DNA of 64,000 nt, from positions 118,800 to 182,799 of the forward strand of contig CAKPOF010000002.1 in assembly GCA_934169725.1 (NCBI GenBank), given 5' to 3'. This document shows positions 9,268 to 18,122 of the stretch, piece after piece. A model generated the notes under the pieces. That model saw nothing but the letters and a program-made list of their open reading frames with translations. It was not told where the DNA came from and did no database searches. The translations under genes were made by a program, and so were the position numbers. The stretch's first letter is position 1. Each line of letters opens with the position of its first letter. The stretch is from an uncultured Clostridia bacterium (GTDB lineage: Bacteria > Bacillota > Clostridia > TANB77 > CAG-508).

Positions 9268-9642
9268 GTGTATGGAGAAGGGAATTTTCAAACTTTATTA
9301 AAAACACTAAAATCATATTTGGAATATAATTTTGATTTTGTAACTATTGATAATAATAGTAAAAAATGGTCAAAACTAAATATTTCAGGAGTTAAAGCTA
9401 TATATAATAATGAGTATGGTCAAGCAATATCATCAACAAATCCTAAATATGGTATTCTTATGTTAAAAGAAGATAAAACAGTTTCATATATTCCTATAGA
9501 TAGTCTAATTGAAGAAAAAGTTGAAACAATGGAATTAAATGTTGAAGATATTACAAGTATAGATATAGAAGAAGATATGGGATTAATAACTAAATTAGTT
9601 GATGTTAATGGAAAAAAAGATGTTAATAATTATATAAAATAG
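9268..9642 (+). pseudogene. Unknown protein, probably N-terminally truncated
   Basis: 124 residues from a GTG. The same frame is open for about 16 more codons upstream (to a TAA near 9217), with coding-like sequence but no ATG, and the GTG has no Shine-Dalgarno. This suggests a gene that has lost its 5' end. The product is soluble, acidic near the C-terminus (VEDITSIDIEED), with no motif I recognise. It is followed by a perfect terminator, so the original gene ended here. Together with the fragment at 8985 it marks a decayed segment downstream of spo0A. Confidence 0.4.
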
Positions 9643-9668
9643 AAATACAAATACAATGTAAACTCTTG

Positions 9669-9702
9669 TTGAGGACTGGTTAAAACCAGTCCTCAATATT
9701 TT
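9669..9702 (+). terminator. Rho-independent terminator
   Basis: TTGAGGACTGG and CCAGTCCTCAA form a perfect 11-bp stem with a 6-base loop; the following bases are T-rich. Confidence 0.85.
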
Positions 9703-9782
9703 CTAATAAAAATTAATTTTTGGTTTAAATTTTACAAATCTGGAAATACTTAAAACAAATACATAATAATGAGGAGGTACAA

Positions 9783-10106
9783 ATGGATAAAATTGATATG
9801 AAAAATACTATAGTATTAAAAGATTTACCATCTAACATTATAAAAGAGGCATATGTTGTATTAAAATCTAATAAGGATGTAAAACAAATTCAAAAAAAGG
9901 AGAAAAATAATAAGAAAAAATCAAAAAATAAACAAGAATATATTGTAAAAGAAGCAGAATTGATAGTTTTAGATTTTATAAATGAATTTGAAAAATCAGA
10001 AAATGATGTTATACTAAATTCTAAAATTAATCAAAAATTAAAAAGATATATGTATATTGCAAGTATAATAATGATTATACAGTTTATACTATTAGTTATA
10101 AAATAG
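9783..10106 (+). CDS. Small tail-anchored membrane protein, unknown
   Basis: 107 residues with a strong GAGGAGGTAC site. A highly charged Lys/Asn/Gln-rich segment (about 45-65) precedes an acidic helical part and one C-terminal hydrophobic helix (about 89-106), so it is probably anchored in the membrane with the bulk in the cytosol. I do not recognise the family. It lies directly upstream of the M23/M50 pair and could be part of that sporulation-type cluster, but this is only positional inference. Confidence 0.6.
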   Translation: MDKIDMKNTIVLKDLPSNIIKEAYVVLKSNKDVKQIQKKEKNNKKKSKNKQEYIVKEAELIVLDFINEFEKSENDVILNSKINQKLKRYMYIASIIMIIQFILLVIK

Positions 10107-10167
10107 TTATAAAAAACCTTTTCCCAACATATAGTTTAATATGTAACCACGGAAGAGGTGTTTTTTT

Positions 10168-11052
10168 ATGGAAAGAATTATGACTGTAGAAGAAAGAATT
10201 AGACGAGCAGAAGAAAGATATGAACAGAAAAAAAGAAATGAAGGAATGGGAATATCAACTGTCAAAAAAGAAGTTGAAAAAGATAAAAAAGATTTAAAAT
10301 TATTAAAAAAAATGGTAATTCAATTAATTATATGTACATTAATTTATTTAGTAGTTTATACTATTCAAAATAATGAATATATTTTTTCACAGGATTTTAT
10401 AAATAAAGTAAATGAGATAATATCATATGATATTAATTTTAAAAATATATATGAACAGATAAAAGAGAAAATGAAAAATAGTTCAGAAAATAAAGATAAT
10501 GGTGAAAATTCAGATTGTAATCAAGAAAATAATTTAAACGAAGAAAACCAGAATGGTATAGGTGGAGCACAGGAAAATATAGAAGAAAATAAGGAAGAAA
10601 ATGAGCAGAGTAACCAGAATGAAAATTTATCAGAAGAGGAACAAGAAATATTAAAAATAAAAAATACAGCAAATTTTATTAAGCCAATAGATGGAACAAT
10701 AAGTTCAAGTTATGGTTTAAGAGAAAATGCAACAGGAAGAGTACCTAAAAATCATACTGGTGTAGATATAGCTGCAGTAACAGGAACAAAAATAAAAGCA
10801 ACAACTGATGGAGAGGTAGTAATGGTATCTGAAGAGGGGGATTATGGAAAACACATAAAAATGCAAATAGGTGAAGTAAGTGTAATTTATGCACATTGTA
10901 ATAATATATATGTAAAAGAAGGAGACAAAATAACACAAGGACAAGAAATAGCAGAAGTTGGAAGTACTGGCAATTCAACAGGTCCACATTTACATTTTGA
11001 AATACGAATATCAGAAAAAACAGTAGATCCTCAAAAGATAGTTGAATTATAA
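10168..11052 (+). CDS. Membrane-anchored M23 (LytM) metallopeptidase, SpoIVFA-like
   Basis: 294 residues: cytosolic charged N-terminus, one transmembrane helix at about 49-67, a low-complexity Glu/Asn/Gln linker (about 95-160), then an M23 domain from about 170. The zinc ligands look intact: H196 and D200 in NHTGVDIA, H274 and H276 in HLHFE. The next gene is a SpoIVFB-like M50 protease. In Bacillus SpoIVFA, a LytM-domain protein, anchors and controls SpoIVFB in the outer forespore membrane, so I infer the same pairing here. SpoIVFA of Bacillus is catalytically degenerate, whereas this one keeps the metal site, so it may also cut peptidoglycan. Confidence 0.75.
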   Translation: MERIMTVEERIRRAEERYEQKKRNEGMGISTVKKEVEKDKKDLKLLKKMVIQLIICTLIYLVVYTIQNNEYIFSQDFINKVNEIISYDINFKNIYEQIKEKMKNSSENKDNGENSDCNQENNLNEENQNGIGGAQENIEENKEENEQSNQNENLSEEEQEILKIKNTANFIKPIDGTISSSYGLRENATGRVPKNHTGVDIAAVTGTKIKATTDGEVVMVSEEGDYGKHIKMQIGEVSVIYAHCNNIYVKEGDKITQGQEIAEVGSTGNSTGPHLHFEIRISEKTVDPQKIVEL

Positions 11053-11071
11053 ACTATTAAGGAGTGAAAAA

Positions 11072-11752
11072 ATGAAATTCAAGATAGATCTGAAAATTTT
11101 TTTATTAATCATTTTATTTTTATGCACAAATCAAATAAAAATATATGGAATGATGATGTTATTTGCAATTATACATGAGTTAGGTCATTTAATAGCAGGA
11201 ATAATATTAAAAATGAAGCCTAATCAATTAAAGATAAATCCATTGGGAATCTCCATAGAATTTGATATTAAAAATAGAGATTATAATATAAAAATTCAAA
11301 AAGCAAATTTATTGGAAATAAAGAAAATTATTGTTGCATTGGCTGGACCATTAACTAATTTTATAATTATTTTAATTTTAAGATATATAAATATATTTTC
11401 TGAATATGATAAACTTATAATGACATATTCAAATGCTTTATTAATAGTATTTAATATTTTGCCGATATATCCTTTAGATGGAGGCAGAGTTTTAAAAAGT
11501 TTAATATATATTTATAAAGGAAAGCATTTAGCGGAAGAATATACATATAATACATCATATATAATATTAATATTGTTAACAGCAATAAGTAGTGTAACTG
11601 TGTTATGGTTAAAAAATATATCAGTATTTTTTATAATAATATTTTTATGGGGATTACAAATAAAAGAAAGTATAAAATATAAAAATAGAAAGAAACTGTA
11701 TGAACTTATAAAATATGAAACAGAGAGTTACAATTCACAGCTTATAAAATAA
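11072..11752 (+). CDS. spoIVFB: M50 intramembrane metalloprotease, SpoIVFB-like
   Basis: 226 residues from the ATG at 11072, chosen because AAGGAGTG is well placed upstream; a longer frame from a TTG at 11042 would run through the Shine-Dalgarno. Five or six transmembrane segments. Catalytic signature HELGH at residues 35-39 and the third-ligand motif PLDGGR at 134-139. Site-2-type proteases cut within membranes; SpoIVFB activates pro-SigK in the mother cell. The upstream M23 protein supports that role. The last eight codons (YNSQLIK plus stop) coincide with the end of a dispersed repeat copy, so the C-terminus may be repeat-derived. Confidence 0.82.
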   Translation: MKFKIDLKIFLLIILFLCTNQIKIYGMMMLFAIIHELGHLIAGIILKMKPNQLKINPLGISIEFDIKNRDYNIKIQKANLLEIKKIIVALAGPLTNFIIILILRYINIFSEYDKLIMTYSNALLIVFNILPIYPLDGGRVLKSLIYIYKGKHLAEEYTYNTSYIILILLTAISSVTVLWLKNISVFFIIIFLWGLQIKESIKYKNRKKLYELIKYETESYNSQLIK

Positions 11753-11974
11753 ACTATTATTAAATTTGTATAATAAAAAAAATAAATCGTTTTTAAATTT
11801 AATAATATATTGTTTTTTTCATACCTTGGTGTCGCAAACCACATATAAAAATTACTAGTATGTAGTTTGCTCCAAATCGCACTCACTATCGTTTGTTTGA
11901 TCGCTTACGCAGTATTTCAAAAAAATATATTATTAAATTTTTATAAGTTAAATATTTTAAGTTGGAAATTGTAA
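11728..11974 (+). repeat. Dispersed repeat family R1, copy B (complete, arm type 1)
   Basis: Starts with TTACAATTCACAG inside the 3' end of the M50 gene and ends GGAAATTGTAA. The arms contain AAATTTAATAATATATT as inverted repeats around a GC-richer core that runs from ATACCTTGG to GCAGTAT and holds the hairpin GCAAACCACATA / TATGTAGTTTGC. It fills most of the gap before the first prepilin-like gene. Confidence 0.88.
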
Positions 11975-12072
11975 TAACAGAGAAATTTGGTGAGAAAAAA
12001 CTAAAAATTCCTATTGAAAATAAAACAAATTAATAGTAAACTATTACTAAAGAAAAAGTGGAGGGAATGCAA

Positions 12073-13482
12073 ATGATAAAAAAAGAAAATGGAGTAACTT
12101 TAATTGCATTAACTATAGCTGTTATAATAATATTAACTTTAACTGGCATGATAGTGTATTCGGCTAAAGATAGTGTTTATATAAAAAATTTAACCAATAT
12201 GAAAAATGATATTTCTAATTTAAGAGATAAAGTATCATCATATTATTCAGAATATGGAAAAATACCAGCAACAACTGAATATACAGATGTGAGTAATTTG
12301 CAATCAGCTGATATTTTGGGTGAAAATGATACAGGAAAGTTTTTGGTTATTGAATTAAAATATTTAGATGGATTAACATTAAATTATGGAAAAGATTATG
12401 AAAAATATAAAGCAGGAGAATATAGCAATATAACGGATTTAACAGATATATATGTAATAAATGAAAATAGTAATAATATATTTTATATAGAAGGAATACG
12501 AGTTAGAGAAAATGGACAAACTAAAATGTATTATACAGATTATACAAATGGAGATTCAGAAAAAGTTAATTTAAAACAAGTTTCAGATTGGCATGAGGAT
12601 ATCAATGAAAGTGGAGAAAAAATAATAACTAATGGTGTGACCGAAATGAAAATAGGTGATTATATCAATTATAATCCAAAGGGTGAAGCCAAATATAAGA
12701 CATATACTTCAAATGAGAGTGTAAATGGATACCAAGATCAAACATTTGAATTAGACAGTTATACTAGTGGATGGAGAATTTTGGGATTTGATGAAGAAAA
12801 AAATGAGATATTACTTGTATCAGCTGATTCTATAGGACCTGATATAGGAGGAGAAAAAGGAAGCGGAATAGACGAAAATGATAGTAGTTGCTTTGTATTA
12901 AAATCAGAGGAAGGATATGCTAATGGAATAAAGGAATTAGACAATATAAGTAAAATGTATGGGCAAGGGAAAGGTGCTGATTCCGCTAGAAGTATAACAA
13001 TAAATGATGTAAATAAATTAACAGGATATGATCCAGAAACTTCCAATTATGGAGCAGGACAAAAATATGCTTATGGTAATGAAATGACATATAGTGGATT
13101 ATCAAAATACTATGATGAAAAAAATGATGAGTGGAAAAGACTTGATACAAATGAACCAATAACTATAAAATCAAATTATTATACATATAGTATAAATGAT
13201 AAAATATTAAGTGATAGTATAGAAGCAGATTTGTTAAATGTAAAAAGAAAAACATATTGGACTAAAGATAGATTTGCATATACAATGGACAATGGATGTT
13301 ATTTTGGAATAAGATGTGTATATAAAAATTCAACATATGGAATGGAATATGGAGGACTATATTCGACATTTGGAAATAAAGGACAGTTAAGTTATGGAGT
13401 TAGACCAGTAGTTTCATTAAAATCTAATGTAGTTGTTTTACAAAAAGATGGAACATCAGAAAATCCACATGAAATACAATAA
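12073..13482 (+). CDS. Prepilin-like surface protein 1 with C-terminal DUF6273-like domain
   Basis: 469 residues from the ATG at 12073, with GAGGG seven bases upstream (GTG at 12058 lies before that site and is rejected). The N-terminus has a short basic leader, then GVTLIALTIAVIIILTLTG, a type IV prepilin-like hydrophobic helix. Middle: acidic, helical. C-terminal part contains WRILGFD, YWTKDRFAYT and YGVRPVVSLKSNV, which resemble the DUF6273-type domain found on clostridial surface proteins. Probably exported and displayed on the cell surface. No pilus assembly genes are in the window, so whether it is a true pilin is open. Confidence 0.7.
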   Translation: MIKKENGVTLIALTIAVIIILTLTGMIVYSAKDSVYIKNLTNMKNDISNLRDKVSSYYSEYGKIPATTEYTDVSNLQSADILGENDTGKFLVIELKYLDGLTLNYGKDYEKYKAGEYSNITDLTDIYVINENSNNIFYIEGIRVRENGQTKMYYTDYTNGDSEKVNLKQVSDWHEDINESGEKIITNGVTEMKIGDYINYNPKGEAKYKTYTSNESVNGYQDQTFELDSYTSGWRILGFDEEKNEILLVSADSIGPDIGGEKGSGIDENDSSCFVLKSEEGYANGIKELDNISKMYGQGKGADSARSITINDVNKLTGYDPETSNYGAGQKYAYGNEMTYSGLSKYYDEKNDEWKRLDTNEPITIKSNYYTYSINDKILSDSIEADLLNVKRKTYWTKDRFAYTMDNGCYFGIRCVYKNSTYGMEYGGLYSTFGNKGQLSYGVRPVVSLKSNVVVLQKDGTSENPHEIQ

Positions 13483-13494
13483 AATAATTTTTGT

Positions 13495-13530
13495 GAGAGT
13501 TCAAAATCAGTATAATGAACTCTCTAAAAT
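13495..13530 (+). terminator. Hairpin terminator after prepilin-like gene 1
   Basis: GAGAGTTCA / TGAACTCTC, 9-bp perfect stem with a 12-base loop, followed by TAAAATTTT. Confidence 0.65.
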
Positions 13531-13661
13531 TTTGCTTAAAATAAAAAATAAAAATATCAATTGTAATAAAAGCTTAGGGAAATAAAGCATAAGACTATTA
13601 AAAATGTGTAATGAAATTGTAATATTTTGGCAATATTTTTGTAATTTTAACACTAAATTGA

Positions 13662-13690
13662 TTGACTTTTAATGTATTTCGTTATATTAT
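13662..13690 (+). promoter_or_regulatory. SigA-type promoter of minD-minE-rodA-dus
   Basis: TTGACT (13662-13667), 17-base spacer, TATTAT (13685-13690), 45 bases before minD. The rest of 13531-13735 is AT-rich without other visible features. Confidence 0.7.
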
Positions 13691-13735
13691 ATAAACATCA
13701 AAAATATGTGTTTTTAAATCCTAAGGAGGAGAATT

Positions 13736-14530
13736 ATGGGAGAAGTAATTGTTATAACATCAGGAAAAGGTGGAGTAGGAAAAACAACTACAACAGCAAA
13801 TTTGGGGTCAAGTTTAGCTTTAGAAGGAAAAAAAGTAGCATTAATAGATACAGATATAGGATTACGTAATTTAGATGTCGTAATGGGATTAGAAAATAGA
13901 ATTGTATATGATATTGTAGATGTTGTAGAAGGAAAATGTAAATTAAGACAAGCATTAATAAAAGATAAAAGATTTAAAGAATTATACCTATTACCAGCAG
14001 CACAAACAAGAGATAAAAGTGCAGTAAATGAAGAACAAATGAAAGATTTAGTGGGTAAATTAAAAGAAGAATTCGATTATATATTGATTGACTGTCCAGC
14101 AGGTATAGAACAAGGCTTTAAAAATGCTATTGCAGGTGCAGATAGAGCAATAGTAGTTACAACAGCAGAAATCTCGGCAATAAGAGATGCAGATAGAATA
14201 ATAGGTCTTTTGGAATCATCAGAAATAAAAAATCCAGAATTGGTAATAAATAGGATAAGAACAAACATGGTAAGAAGAGGAGAAATGATGGATGTTGATG
14301 ATATAGTAGATTTATTATCAATAGATTTAATAGGTGTAGTACCAGATGATGAATATATAATAACTCAAACCAATAAAGGTGAACCAGTAATACAAAATAG
14401 AAAAGCACCATCAGGAAAAGCATATATAGAGATTGCAAAGAGAGTCCTAGGAGAAAATATAGAAGTTACAATACCAGGTAGAGAAAAAGGCTTTTTTGCA
14501 AGACTAAAAAGATTATTTAGTAGAAGATAA
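13736..14530 (+). CDS. minD: Septum site-determining ATPase MinD
   Basis: 264 residues with the deviant Walker A GKGGVGKTT at residues 10-18, Walker B-like LIDCPAG, and a C-terminal amphipathic membrane-targeting tail rich in Phe and Lys/Arg (FFARLKRLFSRR). MinD is a peripheral membrane ATPase that places the division site with MinC and MinE. A strong AAGGAGGAG precedes it. The gene is followed by minE and rodA; minC is not in the immediate neighbourhood. Confidence 0.96.
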   Translation: MGEVIVITSGKGGVGKTTTTANLGSSLALEGKKVALIDTDIGLRNLDVVMGLENRIVYDIVDVVEGKCKLRQALIKDKRFKELYLLPAAQTRDKSAVNEEQMKDLVGKLKEEFDYILIDCPAGIEQGFKNAIAGADRAIVVTTAEISAIRDADRIIGLLESSEIKNPELVINRIRTNMVRRGEMMDVDDIVDLLSIDLIGVVPDDEYIITQTNKGEPVIQNRKAPSGKAYIEIAKRVLGENIEVTIPGREKGFFARLKRLFSRR

Positions 14531-14562
14531 CAATAGAACAAAAGTTGGAGGGAAATTTAATA

Positions 14563-15204
14563 ATGTTTGAAAACATAATAAAATTCTTTAATAAATTTAT
14601 AAAAAAAGAAGAAAAAGAGGTACCAAATTCAAAAGATGCTGCAAAAGAAAGATTACATTTAGTTTTAATGCAAGATAGAGCTAATGTTTCTGCAGACTTT
14701 TTAGAATTGATGAAACAGGAAATCATAGAAGTTATAAAAAAATATATAGATGTAGATGAAAGAGCAATAGATGTTAGATTAACAAATAAGGAAAATGAAG
14801 ATGGAACAAATGGAGCTCCAGCATTATATGCTAATATTCCTATTTTAAATATAAAAAATGAAGCAAGAAAAGTAGATAAAGTAGAAAACAAAGAAGAAAT
14901 AAAAGAAACAAAAAAAGAAGAACAAAAAGAAAAGTTAGAAGATAGTACAGAAAATAAAGAGCCACAAGAAGAAAAGGAAGAAAAAGAAACTGAAAAACAA
15001 CAAGAAGAAAAAAGTAAAGAGCAAAATGAAGATGTAATAAATGAAGAGTCAAAAAAAGAAGTAAAAGATGACAAAGAAGAAATAAAAGTTGAAGAATTAA
15101 ATGAAAATGAAGAAGAAACTAAAAAAGCTGATGAAGACAAAGAAGAAAAAATTGTAAAACAAAAGAGCAAAAGAGGAAGAACTAAAAAAGTTAAATCAAA
15201 ATAA
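14563..15204 (+). CDS. minE: MinE-like topological specificity factor with long charged C-terminal tail
   Basis: 213 residues from ATG 14563; GGAGGG lies ten bases upstream (the TTG at 14545 precedes that site). Residues 1 to ~100 match MinE: amphipathic start MFENIIKFF, then AKERLHLVLMQDRA and the segment VIKKYIDVDERAIDVRL with the dimer interface. Normal MinE is about 85-95 residues. Here a ~110-residue tail made almost only of Glu, Lys, Asp, Gln and Asn follows. MinE stimulates MinD ATPase. The tail is presumably disordered; its role is unknown. Confidence 0.88.
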   Translation: MFENIIKFFNKFIKKEEKEVPNSKDAAKERLHLVLMQDRANVSADFLELMKQEIIEVIKKYIDVDERAIDVRLTNKENEDGTNGAPALYANIPILNIKNEARKVDKVENKEEIKETKKEEQKEKLEDSTENKEPQEEKEEKETEKQQEEKSKEQNEDVINEESKKEVKDDKEEIKVEELNENEEETKKADEDKEEKIVKQKSKRGRTKKVKSK

Positions 15205-15230
15205 AAATAAAATAGAAAAAGAGTGGTTTA

Positions 15231-16337
15231 ATGAGAAAAAGAGATTTAAAAAATATGGAATGGGGAATTTTGATAGTTGCAATTATTCTATGTGTAATAG
15301 GAATGATTGCATTATTTTCAGCAACTCAAGAAACAGAACATGATGAATTTACAAAACAAATAATATGGTTTGTTGTTAGTATAATATTTATGGTGGTCAT
15401 AATGTTTATAGATTATAATGTATTGTTAAAAGCATCACCTGTATTGTATGGAATGTGTTTACTATTGTTAATTGCCGTATTATTTACAACACCAATAAAT
15501 GGAGCAACAAGCTGGTTTAATATTGGTGCGTTTTCTTTTCAACCAGGGGAATTTGCAAAAGTTTTTGTAATACTGTTTTTGGCATATACTGTTGTAAAAA
15601 TACAAAGAAAAGGACAAAATGAAATAAATAAAATAACAAAATTATTTCTTGCTTTAGCAGTAGTTGGGATACCTGTTTTATTACTTGTAATGCAACCGGA
15701 CTATGGAACATCATTAGCATTTATAGTTGCAATAGGATTGATATTGTTAGCAGCAGGGTTAGATAGAAAATATATTATAGGAACAATTTTAATAGTAGTA
15801 ATAAGTGTACCATTATTATATAATTTTGTATTACCAGAACATGCAAAATCAAGAATAGATGTATTTTTAAATCCTGAATCAGATCCTAGAGGAGCAGGAT
15901 ATAATATAATTCAATCAAAACTAGCAATAGGAGCAGGAGGACTAACAGGGATGGGAATCTTAAAAGGAAATCAAACACAATTAGGATTTTTATACCCTAA
16001 AACTACAGACTTTATATATTCTGTTATAGGAGAAGAAATGGGATTTATAGTAGCAGGAGGAATTATTCTTCTATATATATATTTAATAACTAAATGTATA
16101 TATATTGTAAAAACAGCTAAAGATAGAGCTGGCTCACTAATAGCAATAGGAATTACAGGAATATTTTTATTTCATGTAATAGAAAATATTGGAATGGTTA
16201 TGGGATTATTGCCAATAACAGGTGTACCGTTACCATTTATAAGCTATGGAGGAAGTTCTTTAATAACAAATTTTATGTGTATAGGATTATTATTAAATAT
16301 TAGTGGAAAAAGACAAAAAACAATATTTGTTCAATAA
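15231..16337 (+). CDS. rodA: SEDS peptidoglycan polymerase RodA
   Basis: 368 residues, ten hydrophobic segments of the SEDS fold (RodA/FtsW/SpoVE). Seen: SWFNIGAFSFQPGEFAK, DYGTSLAF, DFIYSVIGEEMGF and the C-terminal GVPLPFISYGGSS. It polymerises glycan strands from lipid II during cell elongation, partnered with a class B PBP. Its place after minD-minE, the standard clostridial cluster, favours RodA over FtsW; a separate FtsW/SpoVE is present at 57093. Confidence 0.93.
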   Translation: MRKRDLKNMEWGILIVAIILCVIGMIALFSATQETEHDEFTKQIIWFVVSIIFMVVIMFIDYNVLLKASPVLYGMCLLLLIAVLFTTPINGATSWFNIGAFSFQPGEFAKVFVILFLAYTVVKIQRKGQNEINKITKLFLALAVVGIPVLLLVMQPDYGTSLAFIVAIGLILLAAGLDRKYIIGTILIVVISVPLLYNFVLPEHAKSRIDVFLNPESDPRGAGYNIIQSKLAIGAGGLTGMGILKGNQTQLGFLYPKTTDFIYSVIGEEMGFIVAGGIILLYIYLITKCIYIVKTAKDRAGSLIAIGITGIFLFHVIENIGMVMGLLPITGVPLPFISYGGSSLITNFMCIGLLLNISGKRQKTIFVQ

Positions 16338-16359
16338 TACAATAATATTGGAGAAAATG

Positions 16360-17334
16360 ATGAATTACTTAAAAAAATTAAAAATAGGAAATGTAGAATT
16401 AGAAAATAATTTAATATTAGCACCAATGGCAGGCGTAACCAATAAGCCATTTAGAATAATTTGTAAACAATATGGTGTTGGAATGGTATGTACAGAAATG
16501 GCAAGTGCAAGGGCAATGTACCATAATGACTTAAAAACAAAAAGATTATTAGATACAACAGGAGAAAAAAGACCAATTAGTATGCAAATATTTGGAAGTG
16601 ATGAAGAATCAATGGCATATGCTGCCAAAAGTGTTAGTAAAATTGCAGATATATTAGATATAAACATGGGATGTCCGGCACCAAAAGTTGTAAAAAATGG
16701 AGATGGCAGTAAACTATTATTAGATTTAAAAAAGGCAGAAAAAATATTAAAATCTGTTGTAGATAATTCAGAAGTTCCAGTTACATTAAAAATAAGAAAA
16801 GGCTGGGATAAAGAAAATATTGTTGCTGTTGAGATAGCTCAAATAGCAGAAAGTGTAGGAATTTCAGCAATAACTGTACATGGCAGAACAAGAAGTGAAT
16901 TTTATTCGGGAGATGCTGATTGGGACATTATAAAAAAAGTTAAAGAAAATGTAAAAATACCTGTAATAGGAAATGGTGATGTAATAGATGGAGAAACTGC
17001 TAAAAAAATGTTAGAATATACAGGTGTTGATGGAATTATGATAGGTAGAGGAAGCTTTGGGAGACCATGGATATTTAAAGAAATAATTGAATATTTAAAA
17101 AATGGTGAAGAAATAAAAGAACCTACAAGTAAAGAAAAATTAGAAGTAATAAAAAAACATATACAATTAGCAGTAGAAGAAAAGGGAGAAATAGCTGTAA
17201 AAGAAATGAGAAAACATATTGCTTGGTATACTAAAAATCTAAAAAATTCAAGCGAATTTAGAAGTTCAATTAATAAAATAGAAAGTGAAAAAGAATTGCT
17301 AGATAAAGTAGAAACATATTTTAAAACTTTATAG
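16360..17334 (+). CDS. dusB: tRNA-dihydrouridine synthase (DusB-like)
   Basis: 324 residues from ATG 16360; GGAG lies six bases upstream, whereas a longer frame from 16303 overlaps rodA and lacks a site. FMN-dependent TIM barrel with APMAGVTNKPFR, the catalytic Cys in MNMGCPAPKV-like context (Cys at about residue 105), and HGRTRSEFYSGDADW. It reduces uridines in tRNA to dihydrouridine. Probably the last gene of the minD operon, since a strong terminator follows. Confidence 0.93.
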   Translation: MNYLKKLKIGNVELENNLILAPMAGVTNKPFRIICKQYGVGMVCTEMASARAMYHNDLKTKRLLDTTGEKRPISMQIFGSDEESMAYAAKSVSKIADILDINMGCPAPKVVKNGDGSKLLLDLKKAEKILKSVVDNSEVPVTLKIRKGWDKENIVAVEIAQIAESVGISAITVHGRTRSEFYSGDADWDIIKKVKENVKIPVIGNGDVIDGETAKKMLEYTGVDGIMIGRGSFGRPWIFKEIIEYLKNGEEIKEPTSKEKLEVIKKHIQLAVEEKGEIAVKEMRKHIAWYTKNLKNSSEFRSSINKIESEKELLDKVETYFKTL

Positions 17335-17344
17335 AATAGTATTT

Positions 17345-17379
17345 AGAAGAATTATTTATATAAATAATTCTTCTTTTTC
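17345..17379 (+). terminator. Rho-independent terminator after dusB
   Basis: AGAAGAATTATTTA / TAAATAATTCTTCT, perfect 14-bp stem with 2-base loop and T-run. A second hairpin, AATATGAA(A)GTT / AACTTCATATT, follows at 17383-17410 before the next gene. Confidence 0.88.
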
Positions 17380-17443
17380 TATAATATGAAAGTTCGTCAA
17401 ACTTCATATTACAGAATATTACGCTTTCTTAGGAGGGGATTTT

Positions 17444-18049
17444 TTGAAAATTTTAAAAATAAAAAAAATACCAAAAATATTAATAATTCTCATAATATTA
17501 ATAATATTAATATTTTTTCTAATAAATAAGAGTAAAAAAAATATTATTGGAAATAATAAAAACAGTCAAGATATAATTAATAATATTTTAAATATTAGCT
17601 CATATGAAGCAACAATAGATTTAGAAGTAAATAGTAATAAAAATAGCAATACATATACACTAAAACAAAAATACATATATCCTAATCAATATGAACAAGA
17701 AATAATAGAACCAGAAGATATGAGAGGTATAAAAATAATAGCTAAAGAAAATGAAATAAAATTAGAAAATCCAAAAATAGAAATTAATAAAACATATAAA
17801 GATAACAAATATGAAGATAATTATATAAATTTGTATACATTTATAAAAAAATATAAGGAAAGTGAAAACGCAAAAAGTAAAGAAATAAATAATGAAATAG
17901 TGCTTAGTATGGAAGAAGATAATAAATACTGTAAATATGTATCATTATATATAGACAAAAGCACGGAAAAACCGATTAAACTAGAAATAAAGAATGATAA
18001 CAAAAAAACATTAATCTACATATTATATAAAGAAGTAAAGTTAACTTAA
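17444..18049 (+). CDS. Membrane-anchored LolA-fold-like protein (YdcC/GerS-like)
   Basis: 201 residues, TTG start with AGGAGGGG upstream. A single N-terminal membrane segment (about 9-28), then a secreted domain of alternating short strands: SSYEATIDLEV, TYTLKQKYIYPNQYEQEIIEPE and a C-terminal KLEIKNDNKKTLIYILYKEV. That layout fits LolA-fold sporulation/germination proteins such as B. subtilis YdcC and C. difficile GerS, which lie upstream of alr. No lipobox Cys is seen. The following gene is MazF, which in Bacillus sits in the ydcC-alr-ndoAI-ndoA cluster, so position supports the call. Moderate confidence. Confidence 0.55.
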   Translation: MKILKIKKIPKILIILIILIILIFFLINKSKKNIIGNNKNSQDIINNILNISSYEATIDLEVNSNKNSNTYTLKQKYIYPNQYEQEIIEPEDMRGIKIIAKENEIKLENPKIEINKTYKDNKYEDNYINLYTFIKKYKESENAKSKEINNEIVLSMEEDNKYCKYVSLYIDKSTEKPIKLEIKNDNKKTLIYILYKEVKLT

Positions 18050-18122
18050 TATAACTTTACAATTACTAATATTTAAAGTAAAAAATAAACTTGATAAATA
18101 CTAATAATAGGAGTGAAAATTA

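Noticed and set aside
12058..12072. GTG at 12058 or ATG at 12067 as start of prepilin-like gene 1
   Set aside because: Both lie on or too near the GAGGG site at 12061-12065, which fits ATG 12073.
13672..13869. Plus-strand frame of 65 codons overlapping the minD start
   Set aside because: It overlaps the promoter -10 region and the minD coding sequence in another frame; no Shine-Dalgarno.
14517..15170. Long minus-strand frame opposite minE (217 codons)
   Set aside because: It is the antisense of the Glu/Lys-rich minE tail, giving a Ser/Phe-rich low-complexity product; no ribosome-binding site and the plus strand is a recognised gene.
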